Shown piece by piece: positions 33,689-42,631 of a stretch of 64,000 nucleotides of DNA (its first letter is position 1; every line of letters starts with the position of its first letter). The translations under genes were made by a program, and so were the position numbers. Under the pieces are notes generated by a model that did no database searches, had not been told where the DNA came from, and saw only the letters and a list, made by a program, of their open reading frames with translations. The stretch is from Meishania litoralis (lineage in GTDB: Bacteria; Bacteroidota; Bacteroidia; Flavobacteriales; Flavobacteriaceae): positions 682,001 through 746,000 of the forward strand of contig NZ_JBHFPV010000001.1 of assembly GCF_042611095.1 (NCBI RefSeq), read 5' to 3'.

Positions 33689-36127
33689 ATGGTCATTTTC
33701 CTTGTAAAATCCGCTGCATGCATGCTCTTTTTCTTTCTTTTCTATAAGCTTTTGCTGGAACAAGAAAGCATGCATAAATTCAAACGGTTCTATTTATTGG
33801 CAGCCCTTGTGATTTCTTTTATAATACCGAGTATTGTCTTGACGGAATATGTTGAAGTACGGCCCGCAACATCATCCTTGCTCACCACCATACCTTCTGC
33901 AACCCCTGAAACAAGCCAAAATCCAGTAGCCGCCCAAGCCATAGACCCATTTGATTGGACGTTGTTTCTTTGGATTGTTTACGGAATAGGTTTCCTCGGT
34001 TTCGCAATCCGGTTCTTCGGTCATCTTTTTCAGATACGCAAAAGAATCAAGAAAAACCCCAAACTAAAAGGTCTTTTTATCACAAAAGTGCTTTTGTTGG
34101 AACAATTACCTCCGCATACTTTTTTCAGTTACATCTTCGTGAACAAAAAGAAATTCGAAAACAACGACATCCCCGAAGAAGTGATGCTCCATGAAGAAAC
34201 CCATGCCAAACAGCGGCATAGTATCGATGTGCTGTTCGTCGAATTTTTACAGATTTTATTCTGGTTCAATCCGCTTGTGCATTTGTATAAGACGGCCATA
34301 AAACTCAATCACGAATTTTTGGCGGATAATGCCGTACTAAAAAAGAACCAAAATAGCACCAACTATCAAAATACATTGCTCTCGTACTTATCACACGATA
34401 GCGCCGAAAAATATCAGTCGACCGGCATCGCGAATGCCATTAATTATTCATCAATCAAAAAACGTTTCACCATTATGAAAAAACAAACATCGAAGAAATC
34501 TATCTTGTTAAGAAGCCTTTTGCTAATACCCTTATTGGCCTTGCTGTTATTTGGATTTAGCTCAAGTAAACTGGTTGTAAAAAAGACCAATTCCGCCCTT
34601 GAAATTACGAATTACACCGCGAGAAGCTTAAGTATCGAAATTCTAGAAAACGGCAACTACTTAATTGAGGAAAAGAAGGCTAACAAGGATAACTTTAAGG
34701 AGGTGATCAATCAATTCAACACAGATGTCAAACCTGAAATTAGAAATAAGATTTTGAACATTCATTTGACCTCTTCCAAAGAAATTGCCAATAGTGAAAT
34801 CTGGTTTGTATATAATTCCGTTTTAGAATATGGCTTTTACCGTATAGTCACACCTAATCAAGAGATTATTAGAGAAAAAGGAAATAAGCCCTTTGCTGAT
34901 GAAGTTGACAGGTTAAATGAATTGGCACCCAATTTGATTGAAAAAGGATCTGACAATCTAATTAAATCAAGACTGAATCAATTTCAAATTCTCGTAACCA
35001 GTACCCCAAAAGGAATAAAATTAAATTGCATAGAAGGTTGTGCATGGTTAGAATTAGATTTCACGCTCGATACCGGAGCAAAGCAATTACTGGATAAATA
35101 TGGCATGGTGGATTCAAGACAAGTGAACGAAAAAAACACTGACAATCTCCTGATTTCATTCGAAAAAACAGGAGAAAAAATATTACTCCATGGACTCAAA
35201 GGGACTGCCTGGAATAAACTAAGCTTTTCCCTTGCTGAAAATAAACCTCAAAAAATCAATCAGTTAGGCAATGTAACCGAGCAACAAAACTTTTCAAAAG
35301 AACAAATTCTCATCGCTGAAGTTATCGAAATCCGTATTAATAAATCAGGGCAAGTTCTGATAAAAGACAAAATAGTCTCCATGGACGAATTGCCAACATA
35401 CCTATCAAAAATAAATACACACCTTTCCTTCGAACAGCGAAAAAAAACTGTTCGATCCATTGTAAGAGTGGATACCAACACCCCAAAAGATGTAATACAA
35501 AAAGTGGATCAGATCCTAACAGAGTATGGTTGCGCCACGATTAATATTATAGGTGCGGAGGATTCGCCTCGGTCAAAAGTTCAAAGTAGTGCGACCCGCA
35601 AGGAAATGAAGGAGTACAATGCCTTGGCCAAAAAGTACAACGAGATGGATCGCTCGAACATGATCATCAAAAAGAAGGATGTCGAAAGGCTAAAATATAT
35701 CTATGGTCTAATGTCGGACAAACAACGTGCCGATGCCGAACCTTTTCCCGATTTCCCAAAACCGCCACCACCACCGCCTCCTGCCCCTGTTCCCGATATA
35801 GAGGATGTAAAGGAACTTCCTCCACCTCCTCCTTCACCAAGAATGCATAAAGGACGGTCATCAGATGTTCCTCCACCTCCGGCCCCAAGAGGGGTAAATG
35901 AGATTATCGAGGTTCCACCCCCTCCTCCTCCGCCAAAAACGCCATTGGACCATGTCATAGAAATGGCAAAAAAAGATGCGGTTTTCTACTATCAAGACGA
36001 AAAAATAAGCTCTGATAGGGCGATTCAAATTCTGAAAGAGAACGATAAGATCAATATCGATTCACGCGCGAACGGAAAGAGGCCTATTGTAAAATTATCG
36101 ACGGCGCCAATCGTAATCGAAAACTGA
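33689..36127 (+). CDS. BlaR1-like M56 membrane metallopeptidase with proline-rich tail
   Basis: Protein of 812 aa. Transmembrane segments lie at about 1-22, 36-52 and 91-110, then the cytoplasmic gluzincin site HEETH (168-172), and a fourth helix at about 271-289. The long extracytoplasmic part (about 290-812) is not a penicillin-binding domain. It includes a Lys/Asp-rich region, proline runs around 690-750, and an end block PLDHVIEMAKKDAVFYYQ. I recall similar tails in other marine flavobacterial M56 proteins. It is expected to sense an envelope signal and cleave the BlaI encoded 2 bp upstream. Confidence 0.88.
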   Translation: MVIFLVKSAACMLFFFLFYKLLLEQESMHKFKRFYLLAALVISFIIPSIVLTEYVEVRPATSSLLTTIPSATPETSQNPVAAQAIDPFDWTLFLWIVYGIGFLGFAIRFFGHLFQIRKRIKKNPKLKGLFITKVLLLEQLPPHTFFSYIFVNKKKFENNDIPEEVMLHEETHAKQRHSIDVLFVEFLQILFWFNPLVHLYKTAIKLNHEFLADNAVLKKNQNSTNYQNTLLSYLSHDSAEKYQSTGIANAINYSSIKKRFTIMKKQTSKKSILLRSLLLIPLLALLLFGFSSSKLVVKKTNSALEITNYTARSLSIEILENGNYLIEEKKANKDNFKEVINQFNTDVKPEIRNKILNIHLTSSKEIANSEIWFVYNSVLEYGFYRIVTPNQEIIREKGNKPFADEVDRLNELAPNLIEKGSDNLIKSRLNQFQILVTSTPKGIKLNCIEGCAWLELDFTLDTGAKQLLDKYGMVDSRQVNEKNTDNLLISFEKTGEKILLHGLKGTAWNKLSFSLAENKPQKINQLGNVTEQQNFSKEQILIAEVIEIRINKSGQVLIKDKIVSMDELPTYLSKINTHLSFEQRKKTVRSIVRVDTNTPKDVIQKVDQILTEYGCATINIIGAEDSPRSKVQSSATRKEMKEYNALAKKYNEMDRSNMIIKKKDVERLKYIYGLMSDKQRADAEPFPDFPKPPPPPPPAPVPDIEDVKELPPPPPSPRMHKGRSSDVPPPPAPRGVNEIIEVPPPPPPPKTPLDHVIEMAKKDAVFYYQDEKISSDRAIQILKENDKINIDSRANGKRPIVKLSTAPIVIEN

Positions 36128-36147
36128 CAAAATCATAATTTTTATCC

Positions 36148-36174
36148 AAAGCCTCGAAATTCGAGGCTTTTTTT
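36148..36174 (+). terminator. Terminator after the first BlaI/M56 operon
   Basis: A GCCTCGA/TCGAGGC stem followed by TTTTTTT, 21 bp after the M56 stop codon. Confidence 0.85.
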
Positions 36175-36333
36175 GTAACAAAACGACCAAGGTCGCGTTC
36201 TAATACTATTGTTCCCTTTTCTTACACCTACCTTTCTGCTATTGGTCCCGGTTCGAGCGCAATCAAGAACTATCTATTATCTTTTGACGGCACTCGGCTA
36301 GACGGTAGTTATTAATTCATCGATCAATCGACT

Positions 36334-37434
36334 ATGTTACAAGACTTTTTCATTCTCTGCTCTGGGGCCGATGCGGCCATTTTAAAAACGTGTTCAAAAG
36401 GTGAACAGAACAAGTACGCCGGTATAGGCGCGACCGTTTTCTTCACTGCTGTAATGGCCTTCATTGCCAGTTCTTATGCTCTTTATACCGTTTTTGACAC
36501 TATCTGGTCCTCGGTTTTTTTCGGTTTACTATGGGGATTGCTGATCTTTAACCTCGATCGGTTTATCGTTTCCACTATCAAAAAACGAAACAGTTTCGGC
36601 AGTGAACTTGTACAGGCCTCTCCAAGAATCGTTTTGGCCATCATCATTGCAATGGTCATTTCCAAGCCTTTGGAAATGAAGATTTTTGAAAAGGAGATCA
36701 ATCAGGTGTTGCTCGAACAGAAGAACGAAATGACATTGGCCAACAAGCAACAGCTTGCCCTCCAATACACGCCTGCCGTGGACAAATTGAATCAAGAGAT
36801 CGTTGGCCTTAAAGCGGAAATAGCAGCGAAGGAGGCCGAAACCAATGCACTATACGACACATATATATCGGAGGCGGAAGGAAGGGCCGGAACCATGTTA
36901 TTGGGAAAAGGCCCCGTATATAAGGAAAAACGTGAGAAGCACGATGCCGCATTGGCCGAACTTACAGCATTAAAGGAAACCAACAACGAGAAAATAAAAG
37001 GTATCGAGGCGCAAATTGCCGCCCTGAATACCGAGTATGCCCAGGTAGTGAACGACTCGCAGCCCATAATCGATGGTTTCGACGGACTCATGGCCCGCAT
37101 AAACGCCTTGGGAGAATTGCCGTGGATGCCTTCATTTTTCATATTCCTGTTGTTTTTGGCCATAGAGACCTCGCCTATCATCGCCAAATTATTGGCTCCA
37201 AAGGGTGAATATGACCTAAAATTGGAAGATGAAGAGAGCACCTTAAAAACCTGGGTAACCCAGAAAGTAATGCAGCGTGAAAAATTATTGGCCACAGATA
37301 CCGAACTGAACGAAAAAATCTATGGGGAAATTGCCGAGGAAGAAGCGGTTTACGCCTACAAAAAACAGAAGGCCGAAGAACTATTGAAGTTACAGGCCGA
37401 TGCTTTTCACGATTTACAGGTAAAAAGCCTGTAG
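36334..37434 (+). CDS. DUF4407 domain-containing membrane protein
   Basis: Protein of 366 aa with three N-terminal transmembrane helices (about 28-54, 60-79, 93-112) that include FNLDRFIV. A long coiled-coil region (about 115-235, rich in Glu/Lys/Ala: LNQEIVGLKAEIAAKEAE) follows, then a fourth helix (about 262-287, FLLFLAIETSPIIAKLL) and a charged C-terminal tail. This order matches DUF4407 proteins. The function is unknown; the architecture suggests a membrane protein with a large coiled-coil loop. It is monocistronic and converges with the Hpt gene. Confidence 0.88.
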   Translation: MLQDFFILCSGADAAILKTCSKGEQNKYAGIGATVFFTAVMAFIASSYALYTVFDTIWSSVFFGLLWGLLIFNLDRFIVSTIKKRNSFGSELVQASPRIVLAIIIAMVISKPLEMKIFEKEINQVLLEQKNEMTLANKQQLALQYTPAVDKLNQEIVGLKAEIAAKEAETNALYDTYISEAEGRAGTMLLGKGPVYKEKREKHDAALAELTALKETNNEKIKGIEAQIAALNTEYAQVVNDSQPIIDGFDGLMARINALGELPWMPSFFIFLLFLAIETSPIIAKLLAPKGEYDLKLEDEESTLKTWVTQKVMQREKLLATDTELNEKIYGEIAEEEAVYAYKKQKAEELLKLQADAFHDLQVKSL

Positions 37435-37439
37435 AGTTC

Positions 37440-37820
37440 CTAGCCAACGTAATCGCCCTGCATACTGGATTCTGTCTCCTTCAGAAAAATATCGATTGTC
37501 TTTAATATCTTTTTAAAGTCTTCGTCAAGTTCCGTATCACCAATATGTAATTTTTCCTCATGCTGTTCAGCGAAATCAGATGCCTTTGGCATTCCCAATA
37601 CCCGAATCTTGTGCTTCAGTTTATGCACCATTTCTGCCGCGGCCCTTGGTTCTCCCCGATTGATATGAAAAAGGTATTTACCTAAATTCATGGAAAATTC
37701 ATGCTTAAGACTAGCTACGAACTTCTGCTCAAAATCAAAATCAGAAGTACCGGCCAGCTCCACTACATAAGCCAGATTTGGGGACTCCTCCCTATAATTA
37801 TTACGCTGCATAACAACCAT
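37440..37820 (-). CDS. Histidine phosphotransfer (Hpt) domain protein
   Basis: Protein of about 126 aa. The frame is open for 13 more codons upstream, and the start may be either of two methionines at 37820 or 37811. A four-helix Hpt domain is indicated by the phospho-accepting motif AAEMVHKLKHKIRVLGM, with the histidine first in HKLKH. The usual HxLKG has become HKLKH, a slight variation. It would relay phosphate between a hybrid histidine kinase and a response regulator; neither is in the window. It is monocistronic. Confidence 0.82.
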   Translation of the reverse strand: MVVMQRNNYREESPNLAYVVELAGTSDFDFEQKFVASLKHEFSMNLGKYLFHINRGEPRAAAEMVHKLKHKIRVLGMPKASDFAEQHEEKLHIGDTELDEDFKKILKTIDIFLKETESSMQGDYVG

Positions 37821-38100
37821 TGAATGACAAAATGGTGTGAATTTGTTGCTCTGAGTCAAAATCTTCTCTTTAAGTCAACTACCTATACAAAAGTAGGAAT
37901 TATATTACTTTTATATAATTTTTGTTGTGAAACACTTAATCTAGGTAGGTCATTTACGCAATATGTGTTTTTTCGTAAAGTTGAATCCCGATATAGATGC
38001 CGAATGCGAAAAGAAAGACAGCCAAGAGGGTTTAAAACAAATAGATCTAATCAATTTTGAAGAAATCAGGGCTTTATCACCATACAAACTTCTAAAATGT

Positions 38101-39183
38101 CTATTTCAGTTTTTCGGGGTTCAAGGTTATGTACTTGACGGTCTTTCGATTCCAGGTGTAGACCAAATGTATTGTTTCATCCTCAGCTTGTATGACTGTG
38201 GGATACGAATATTCTTCTCCCTCCTTGTCCGTAGTTTTGCGCAAAGGTTCAAGATCCAAAATACGTTTCCACTCTTTACCATTCTTTGAAATTGCGATAC
38301 TCAAAGGAACCCTATCGCCCCAATTTTTTTCGGTCGGATTATAGACCAAAAGTTGTCGGCCATCTTTTAACGTGATCCCATCGATACCCGAATTGGGGTT
38401 CGGAAGCGAAGTGGCCGTCATTTTGCTCCAAGTTTTTCCACTATCGGTAGACCAGTTTTGACCGATTACTCCATTTTTTGTCCGGCTCAATAATTGAAAT
38501 TTTCCGTTACCATAATAATAGATTACGGGTTGTATGGCTCCAAATTTATCTGGATCATTAAGTGGGCCGGTTTTGGACCAACTCTTTCCAAAATCATCGC
38601 TGGTTTCAATGTGAATCGTCCAAACTCCATCTTTCGTTTCGTTGCTCGATGGAGAGAGAATTGTACCATCGCCCAGCTGGATAGGTTGGTTCTTGATGGG
38701 CCCTAATATACCTTCCGGAAGTTTTGCAGGTTCGGACCATGTTATGCCATCATTTTCAGAGGTCATTACCATACCCCACCATTCTTGCGGACTCGGCCCT
38801 ACTTTATAGAACAAATGCAATGACCGATCTTTGGATTTGAACAGCACGGGATTCCAACATGGATATCGCGTATCATCTTCTTGAACCCCGTTGACGACCT
38901 CGACCGGAACCGACCAAGAACCGTTTACATTTCTAGAGACCCAAATACCAACATCCTTATTTTTTTCCTTGGTGCCCCCAAACCAAGATGCAACGACCGT
39001 TGCATTGCTCACTGCGACCGTAGAGGCGTGGCATTCAGGAGTCAAGGCGTCCTCCAAATCGTAAATAAACTCTTGGGTCATTACGGCCGGATGATCTAGA
39101 GGTCGAACCGAAGGTAATTTCTTTTCTTGCCCTAGACCAAAAATGGCCGTATTCAGGGCCACAATGATGAATAGTATTCTCAT
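38101..39183 (-). CDS. Exported sialidase-like BNR/Asp-box protein
   Basis: Protein of 360 aa with a signal peptide (about 1-18) and a six-bladed sialidase-type propeller. Asp boxes are visible as SENDGITW, SDDFGKSW and STDSGKTW, plus a degenerate SKNGKEW. The segment CHASTVAVSNATVVASWFGG is typical of predicted neuraminidases of the BNR_2 type. A classical RIP motif near the N terminus is not seen, so true sialidase activity is uncertain. It follows the AraC regulator by 35 bp on the same strand, opposite an aldolase and symporter pair. Confidence 0.82.
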   Translation of the reverse strand: MRILFIIVALNTAIFGLGQEKKLPSVRPLDHPAVMTQEFIYDLEDALTPECHASTVAVSNATVVASWFGGTKEKNKDVGIWVSRNVNGSWSVPVEVVNGVQEDDTRYPCWNPVLFKSKDRSLHLFYKVGPSPQEWWGMVMTSENDGITWSEPAKLPEGILGPIKNQPIQLGDGTILSPSSNETKDGVWTIHIETSDDFGKSWSKTGPLNDPDKFGAIQPVIYYYGNGKFQLLSRTKNGVIGQNWSTDSGKTWSKMTATSLPNPNSGIDGITLKDGRQLLVYNPTEKNWGDRVPLSIAISKNGKEWKRILDLEPLRKTTDKEGEEYSYPTVIQAEDETIHLVYTWNRKTVKYITLNPEKLK

Positions 39184-39218
39184 ATTATATGGTTATTTAT
39201 ACTCATTTGAGCCCAAGA

Positions 39219-40067
39219 TCAAGCAAGGCTTTTTCGGTACTCCGAAGGGGTCATACCCATGATACTCTTAAAATAATGGTTGAAATTGGCCAAATTATTA
39301 TAGCCGCTTTCGAAACAAATCTGGGTTATCTGCCTATCTGATTCTGCCAACAACTTGGCCGCCATACCAACACGTACCCGCTTGACGTACTCCATAAATG
39401 TAAGATCGGTCTTTTTTTTGAAAAACCTACAAAACGAACCTGGGGCCATGTGCAATAATGCAGCAGCTTCTTCTAAACGAACGCCTTCCTGAACATGCTG
39501 AAAAACATATTCGTAGACCTTGTTGATCTTCTCAAGATTCTTTGAGAAGGAATCCGTTTTGTTTATGGGGTTCGAGAGTTTTTCACGCCCCTCGACCTGT
39601 AGCAGCAAATTAAACACTTTCAATAGCTCTATATAATATTCGAGACCTTCAAGCCATGTCATTTTTTCAAACGTTGCCTGAATTTTGCCATAATCCTCAA
39701 CTTTAAAACGTAGGCCCCGTTCCGATTGCCTTAAAAGTCGCAATACTTTTTCCAACTCGGGCATCCTGAAAAAATCCGATTTCATAACATCCTCCGAAAA
39801 ATGGGTAACGATGCAAAAAGAAGTGTTTTCCTTTTCGCAAGGCGACAATTCCCAACAATGTGGAAGATCAGGCCCCATCAACACCAAATCGCCCCTTTCA
39901 AATCCTGAAATATTGTCGCCCACGATCCTACGGCCCGATCCCGATAAGATGAAATTAAGTTCGAAATTTTTATGGGAATGAATATTATCCACAGACTTCA
40001 AAGGAAGTTTTCTCGTAATGAACGAGTGCCTATCGGGAACATGAATCTTCTCAAAAACAAATTCCAT
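39219..40067 (-). CDS. AraC family transcriptional regulator
   Basis: Protein of 282 aa with an N-terminal cupin-type sensing domain (HSHKNFELNFILSGSG, then a LPHCW block) and a C-terminal double helix-turn-helix (about 185-282). The latter has LEEAAALLHMAPGSFCRFFKKKT and the second-helix signature FESGYNNLANFNHYFK, ending GMTPSEYRK. It probably controls the divergent aldolase-symporter genes and its own operon with the sialidase-like gene in response to a sugar. The intergenic region is 124 bp. Confidence 0.92.
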   Translation of the reverse strand: MEFVFEKIHVPDRHSFITRKLPLKSVDNIHSHKNFELNFILSGSGRRIVGDNISGFERGDLVLMGPDLPHCWELSPCEKENTSFCIVTHFSEDVMKSDFFRMPELEKVLRLLRQSERGLRFKVEDYGKIQATFEKMTWLEGLEYYIELLKVFNLLLQVEGREKLSNPINKTDSFSKNLEKINKVYEYVFQHVQEGVRLEEAAALLHMAPGSFCRFFKKKTDLTFMEYVKRVRVGMAAKLLAESDRQITQICFESGYNNLANFNHYFKSIMGMTPSEYRKSLA

Positions 40068-40191
40068 AACATTTATATTAACCCCAATCCTTCAATTTAC
40101 AACTTAAATGGATTTTTTTGAGTTAAAAAATCATGTATTTAGCACAATATTTTAGTAGCGCAAAAATCGATTTTGAGCGTTATTTGTTTTT

Positions 40192-41115
40192 ATGGACTTA
40201 CCGCTCAAAGGAATCATACCGCCTTTGGTCACCCCATTAACTGAAAATGGGGAACTCGACTTACATGGCCTCAATAATTTAATCGGCCATGTCATGGGCG
40301 GCGGGGTACACGGATTATTTCTTTTGGGCACTACGGGAGAAGGAACGAGCCTATCTTACAAAATAAGAAGACAAATGGTTACGGAGACCTGTAACCTTGT
40401 TCAAAACAGCATTCCCCTACTGGTATGTATCACCGACACGGCATTGGAAGAGTCATTGCATCTGGCCGAACACGCAAAGCAAGCGGGTGCCGATGTTCTG
40501 GTCATTGCACCTCCCTACTATCTGCCCATTTCACAAACTGAAATGCAAGACTATTTAGAACTACTGCTGCCCAAATTGCCGTTGCCCTTTTTATTGTACA
40601 ATATGCCAAGCTGTACCAAATTGAACCTATCCATAGATACGATCAAAAAGGCTCGAAACATGGGCGCCCTGGGAATAAAGGACAGTTCGGGTGATCTGGA
40701 TTACCTAAAAACATTGCTCAAAGAATTTGAGAACAATAAAGACTTCTCGATCATTACCGGTTCCGAACTATATCTGCCAGAGACCATCTTGAACGGTGGA
40801 CATGGTGCCGTAGCCGGGGGCGCCAATTTTTTTCCCAAGCTATTTGTAGACCTTTATGAAGCCTCATTGGCGAGGGATATGCAGAGAATTACGTTACTTC
40901 GTAAAAAAATAGTCCAAATAGACAATACCATCTACAACGTGGGGCAGAACAGTTCAAAATATATCAAGGGCATTAAAAGTGCACTAGCGGCTTTGGGTAT
41001 CTGTGGTGATTTTACGGCTCCACCCGTCGCGCGTTTTGACGAACTTGACCGTGGAAAAATCAAAGCGCATATGGATGAATTTTTCTTGGACACCTCATTC
41101 AGCCTTACCAAATGA
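40192..41115 (+). CDS. Dihydrodipicolinate synthase/N-acetylneuraminate lyase family aldolase
   Basis: TIM-barrel class I aldolase of 307 aa. The Schiff-base lysine is Lys163 in GIKDSSGD, the catalytic tyrosine is Tyr136 in LLYNMPS, and the carboxylate-binding loop is GTTGEG (46-51). These features are shared by DapA, N-acetylneuraminate lyase and 2-keto-3-deoxy-sugar aldolases. Context (AraC, sialidase-like protein, sugar symporter) favours catabolism of a keto-acid sugar over lysine biosynthesis. It overlaps the symporter start by 4 bp, so the two are translationally coupled. Confidence 0.9.
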   Translation: MDLPLKGIIPPLVTPLTENGELDLHGLNNLIGHVMGGGVHGLFLLGTTGEGTSLSYKIRRQMVTETCNLVQNSIPLLVCITDTALEESLHLAEHAKQAGADVLVIAPPYYLPISQTEMQDYLELLLPKLPLPFLLYNMPSCTKLNLSIDTIKKARNMGALGIKDSSGDLDYLKTLLKEFENNKDFSIITGSELYLPETILNGGHGAVAGGANFFPKLFVDLYEASLARDMQRITLLRKKIVQIDNTIYNVGQNSSKYIKGIKSALAALGICGDFTAPPVARFDELDRGKIKAHMDEFFLDTSFSLTK

Positions 41116-42602
41116 ACTATGAACTAGGCTACATCGATCTTGCCATAATTATCATCTATGGCCTCATACTGTTGGGTATGGGCGTATATTTTTTTAAAAA
41201 AAGTAGATCTTCCGAGCAGTTCATGGTCGCAGGCAAGAGCATTCCTGCCTGGGCAGCGGGCATCGCCGTCATGAGCACCTACACCAGTAGCATCTCATAT
41301 ATCGCCGTTCCGGGCAAGGCCTTCGATGATAATTGGCACCCTTTGATCTTCGCACTGACCGCCATCCCCGTAACCTGGTTCGTGACCAAATATGTCATTC
41401 CCCACTACAGAAAAAACAAAATCGTATCGGTCTACAGTTATTTGGAAGAAAAAATCGGCGGTTGGGGGCGACTGTACGCCGCGCTTTCATTCTTGCTCTT
41501 TATGGTCGGAAGGGTGGCCGTCATACTATATCTTTCATCACTTTTATTGACCTCGTTCGTCGATACCGATATCGGTACGGTCATCGTGCTCGTAGGAATC
41601 GTAACGATATTGTACACCCTAATGGGAGGTATGGAAGCCGTCATTTGGACGGATGTAATGCAGTCAGTGATCATGATCGTAGGTATACTTTTCGTAAGCT
41701 ATGTGCTGACCGCAGAAGTTTTTGCCCGACCCGAATATCTAATACAAAAGGCAGTCGACCAAAATAAGTTCAGTTTAGGAGATTCCGACCTTTCTCTAGG
41801 AAGCCGTACGATCTGGGTCATGGTCATTTACGGCATTACCGAGAACATTCGCAATCTTATCGCCGATCAGAACTATACCCAAAAATACAGTTCCGTAGCC
41901 ACCGAAAAAGAAGCTAAAAAATCAGTTTGGATCGCCATGTTGATCTATTTGCCGTTGACGATTATCTTTTTGTTTATCGGTACGGCCTTGTTTTCGTTCT
42001 ACGGAGGTAGCGAACATATTCTCAATGAAGCGATTACCAAGGGCGATGAGGTCTTTCCTTTTTTTATAGCCAATGAATTGCCCATTGGCGTAAAAGGGTT
42101 GATGATCGCCGCTATAATGGCCGCATCGATGAGTACCGTTGATTCGGCCTTGAACAGTTCGGCGACCGTTATGTTCATCGATTTTTACAAAAAGTATTTT
42201 AAACCCGGTGCCTCAGAAAAAAACAGCCTAAAATTCTTACGTCTTTCGACCGTTATCTGGGGAGTACTCGGTATCGGGTTTGCGCTTTTGATGATCCGGG
42301 CAAAAAGCGCGTTGGATGTTTGGTGGCAGATTTCCGGGATTTTCGGCGGGGGAATTCTAGGTCTCTTTCTACTGGCCATTTACAACGTAAAAATCACAAG
42401 ATTACAGGGAGTCGTATCGGTAGTCTTTAGTATTCTGATCATCATTTGGGGTACGTTCGCAAGGGATTTGCCCGAAAACTATTCGTGGATCGAATGTACC
42501 ATAGACCCCATACTGATCGGAGCGATCGGCACTGCGGCCCTAATCGGACTGGCATTGATTTTTGCCATGGGGAATAAACGAACCAAAAAGGTCAAGATCT
42601 AA
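41112..42602 (+). CDS. Sodium:solute symporter (SSS family)
   Basis: Integral membrane protein of 496 aa with about 13 helices. It shows the SSS signature around GKSIPAWAAGIAVMSTYTSSISYIA-like sequence near residues 40-65, GRVAVILYLSSLLL, and the Na+-site region MAASMSTVDSALNSSATV. Family members import sugars, sialic acid, amino acids or vitamins with Na+. The 4-bp overlap with the upstream aldolase indicates import of that enzyme's substrate or precursor. NanT-like sialic-acid transport is possible, but no other nan gene is present. Confidence 0.92.
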   Translation: MNYELGYIDLAIIIIYGLILLGMGVYFFKKSRSSEQFMVAGKSIPAWAAGIAVMSTYTSSISYIAVPGKAFDDNWHPLIFALTAIPVTWFVTKYVIPHYRKNKIVSVYSYLEEKIGGWGRLYAALSFLLFMVGRVAVILYLSSLLLTSFVDTDIGTVIVLVGIVTILYTLMGGMEAVIWTDVMQSVIMIVGILFVSYVLTAEVFARPEYLIQKAVDQNKFSLGDSDLSLGSRTIWVMVIYGITENIRNLIADQNYTQKYSSVATEKEAKKSVWIAMLIYLPLTIIFLFIGTALFSFYGGSEHILNEAITKGDEVFPFFIANELPIGVKGLMIAAIMAASMSTVDSALNSSATVMFIDFYKKYFKPGASEKNSLKFLRLSTVIWGVLGIGFALLMIRAKSALDVWWQISGIFGGGILGLFLLAIYNVKITRLQGVVSVVFSILIIIWGTFARDLPENYSWIECTIDPILIGAIGTAALIGLALIFAMGNKRTKKVKI

Positions 42603-42631
42603 GTCCTTGGGTTGACGACATGGAGACTAAA

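Noticed and set aside
36792..37295. 167-codon minus-strand frame opposite the DUF4407 gene
   Set aside because: Antisense to a coiled-coil coding sequence, which easily leaves long open complements; no motif.
37963..38289. 108-codon plus-strand frame between Hpt and the sialidase-like gene
   Set aside because: Its second half is antisense to the sialidase-like gene and its first half shows no conserved feature.
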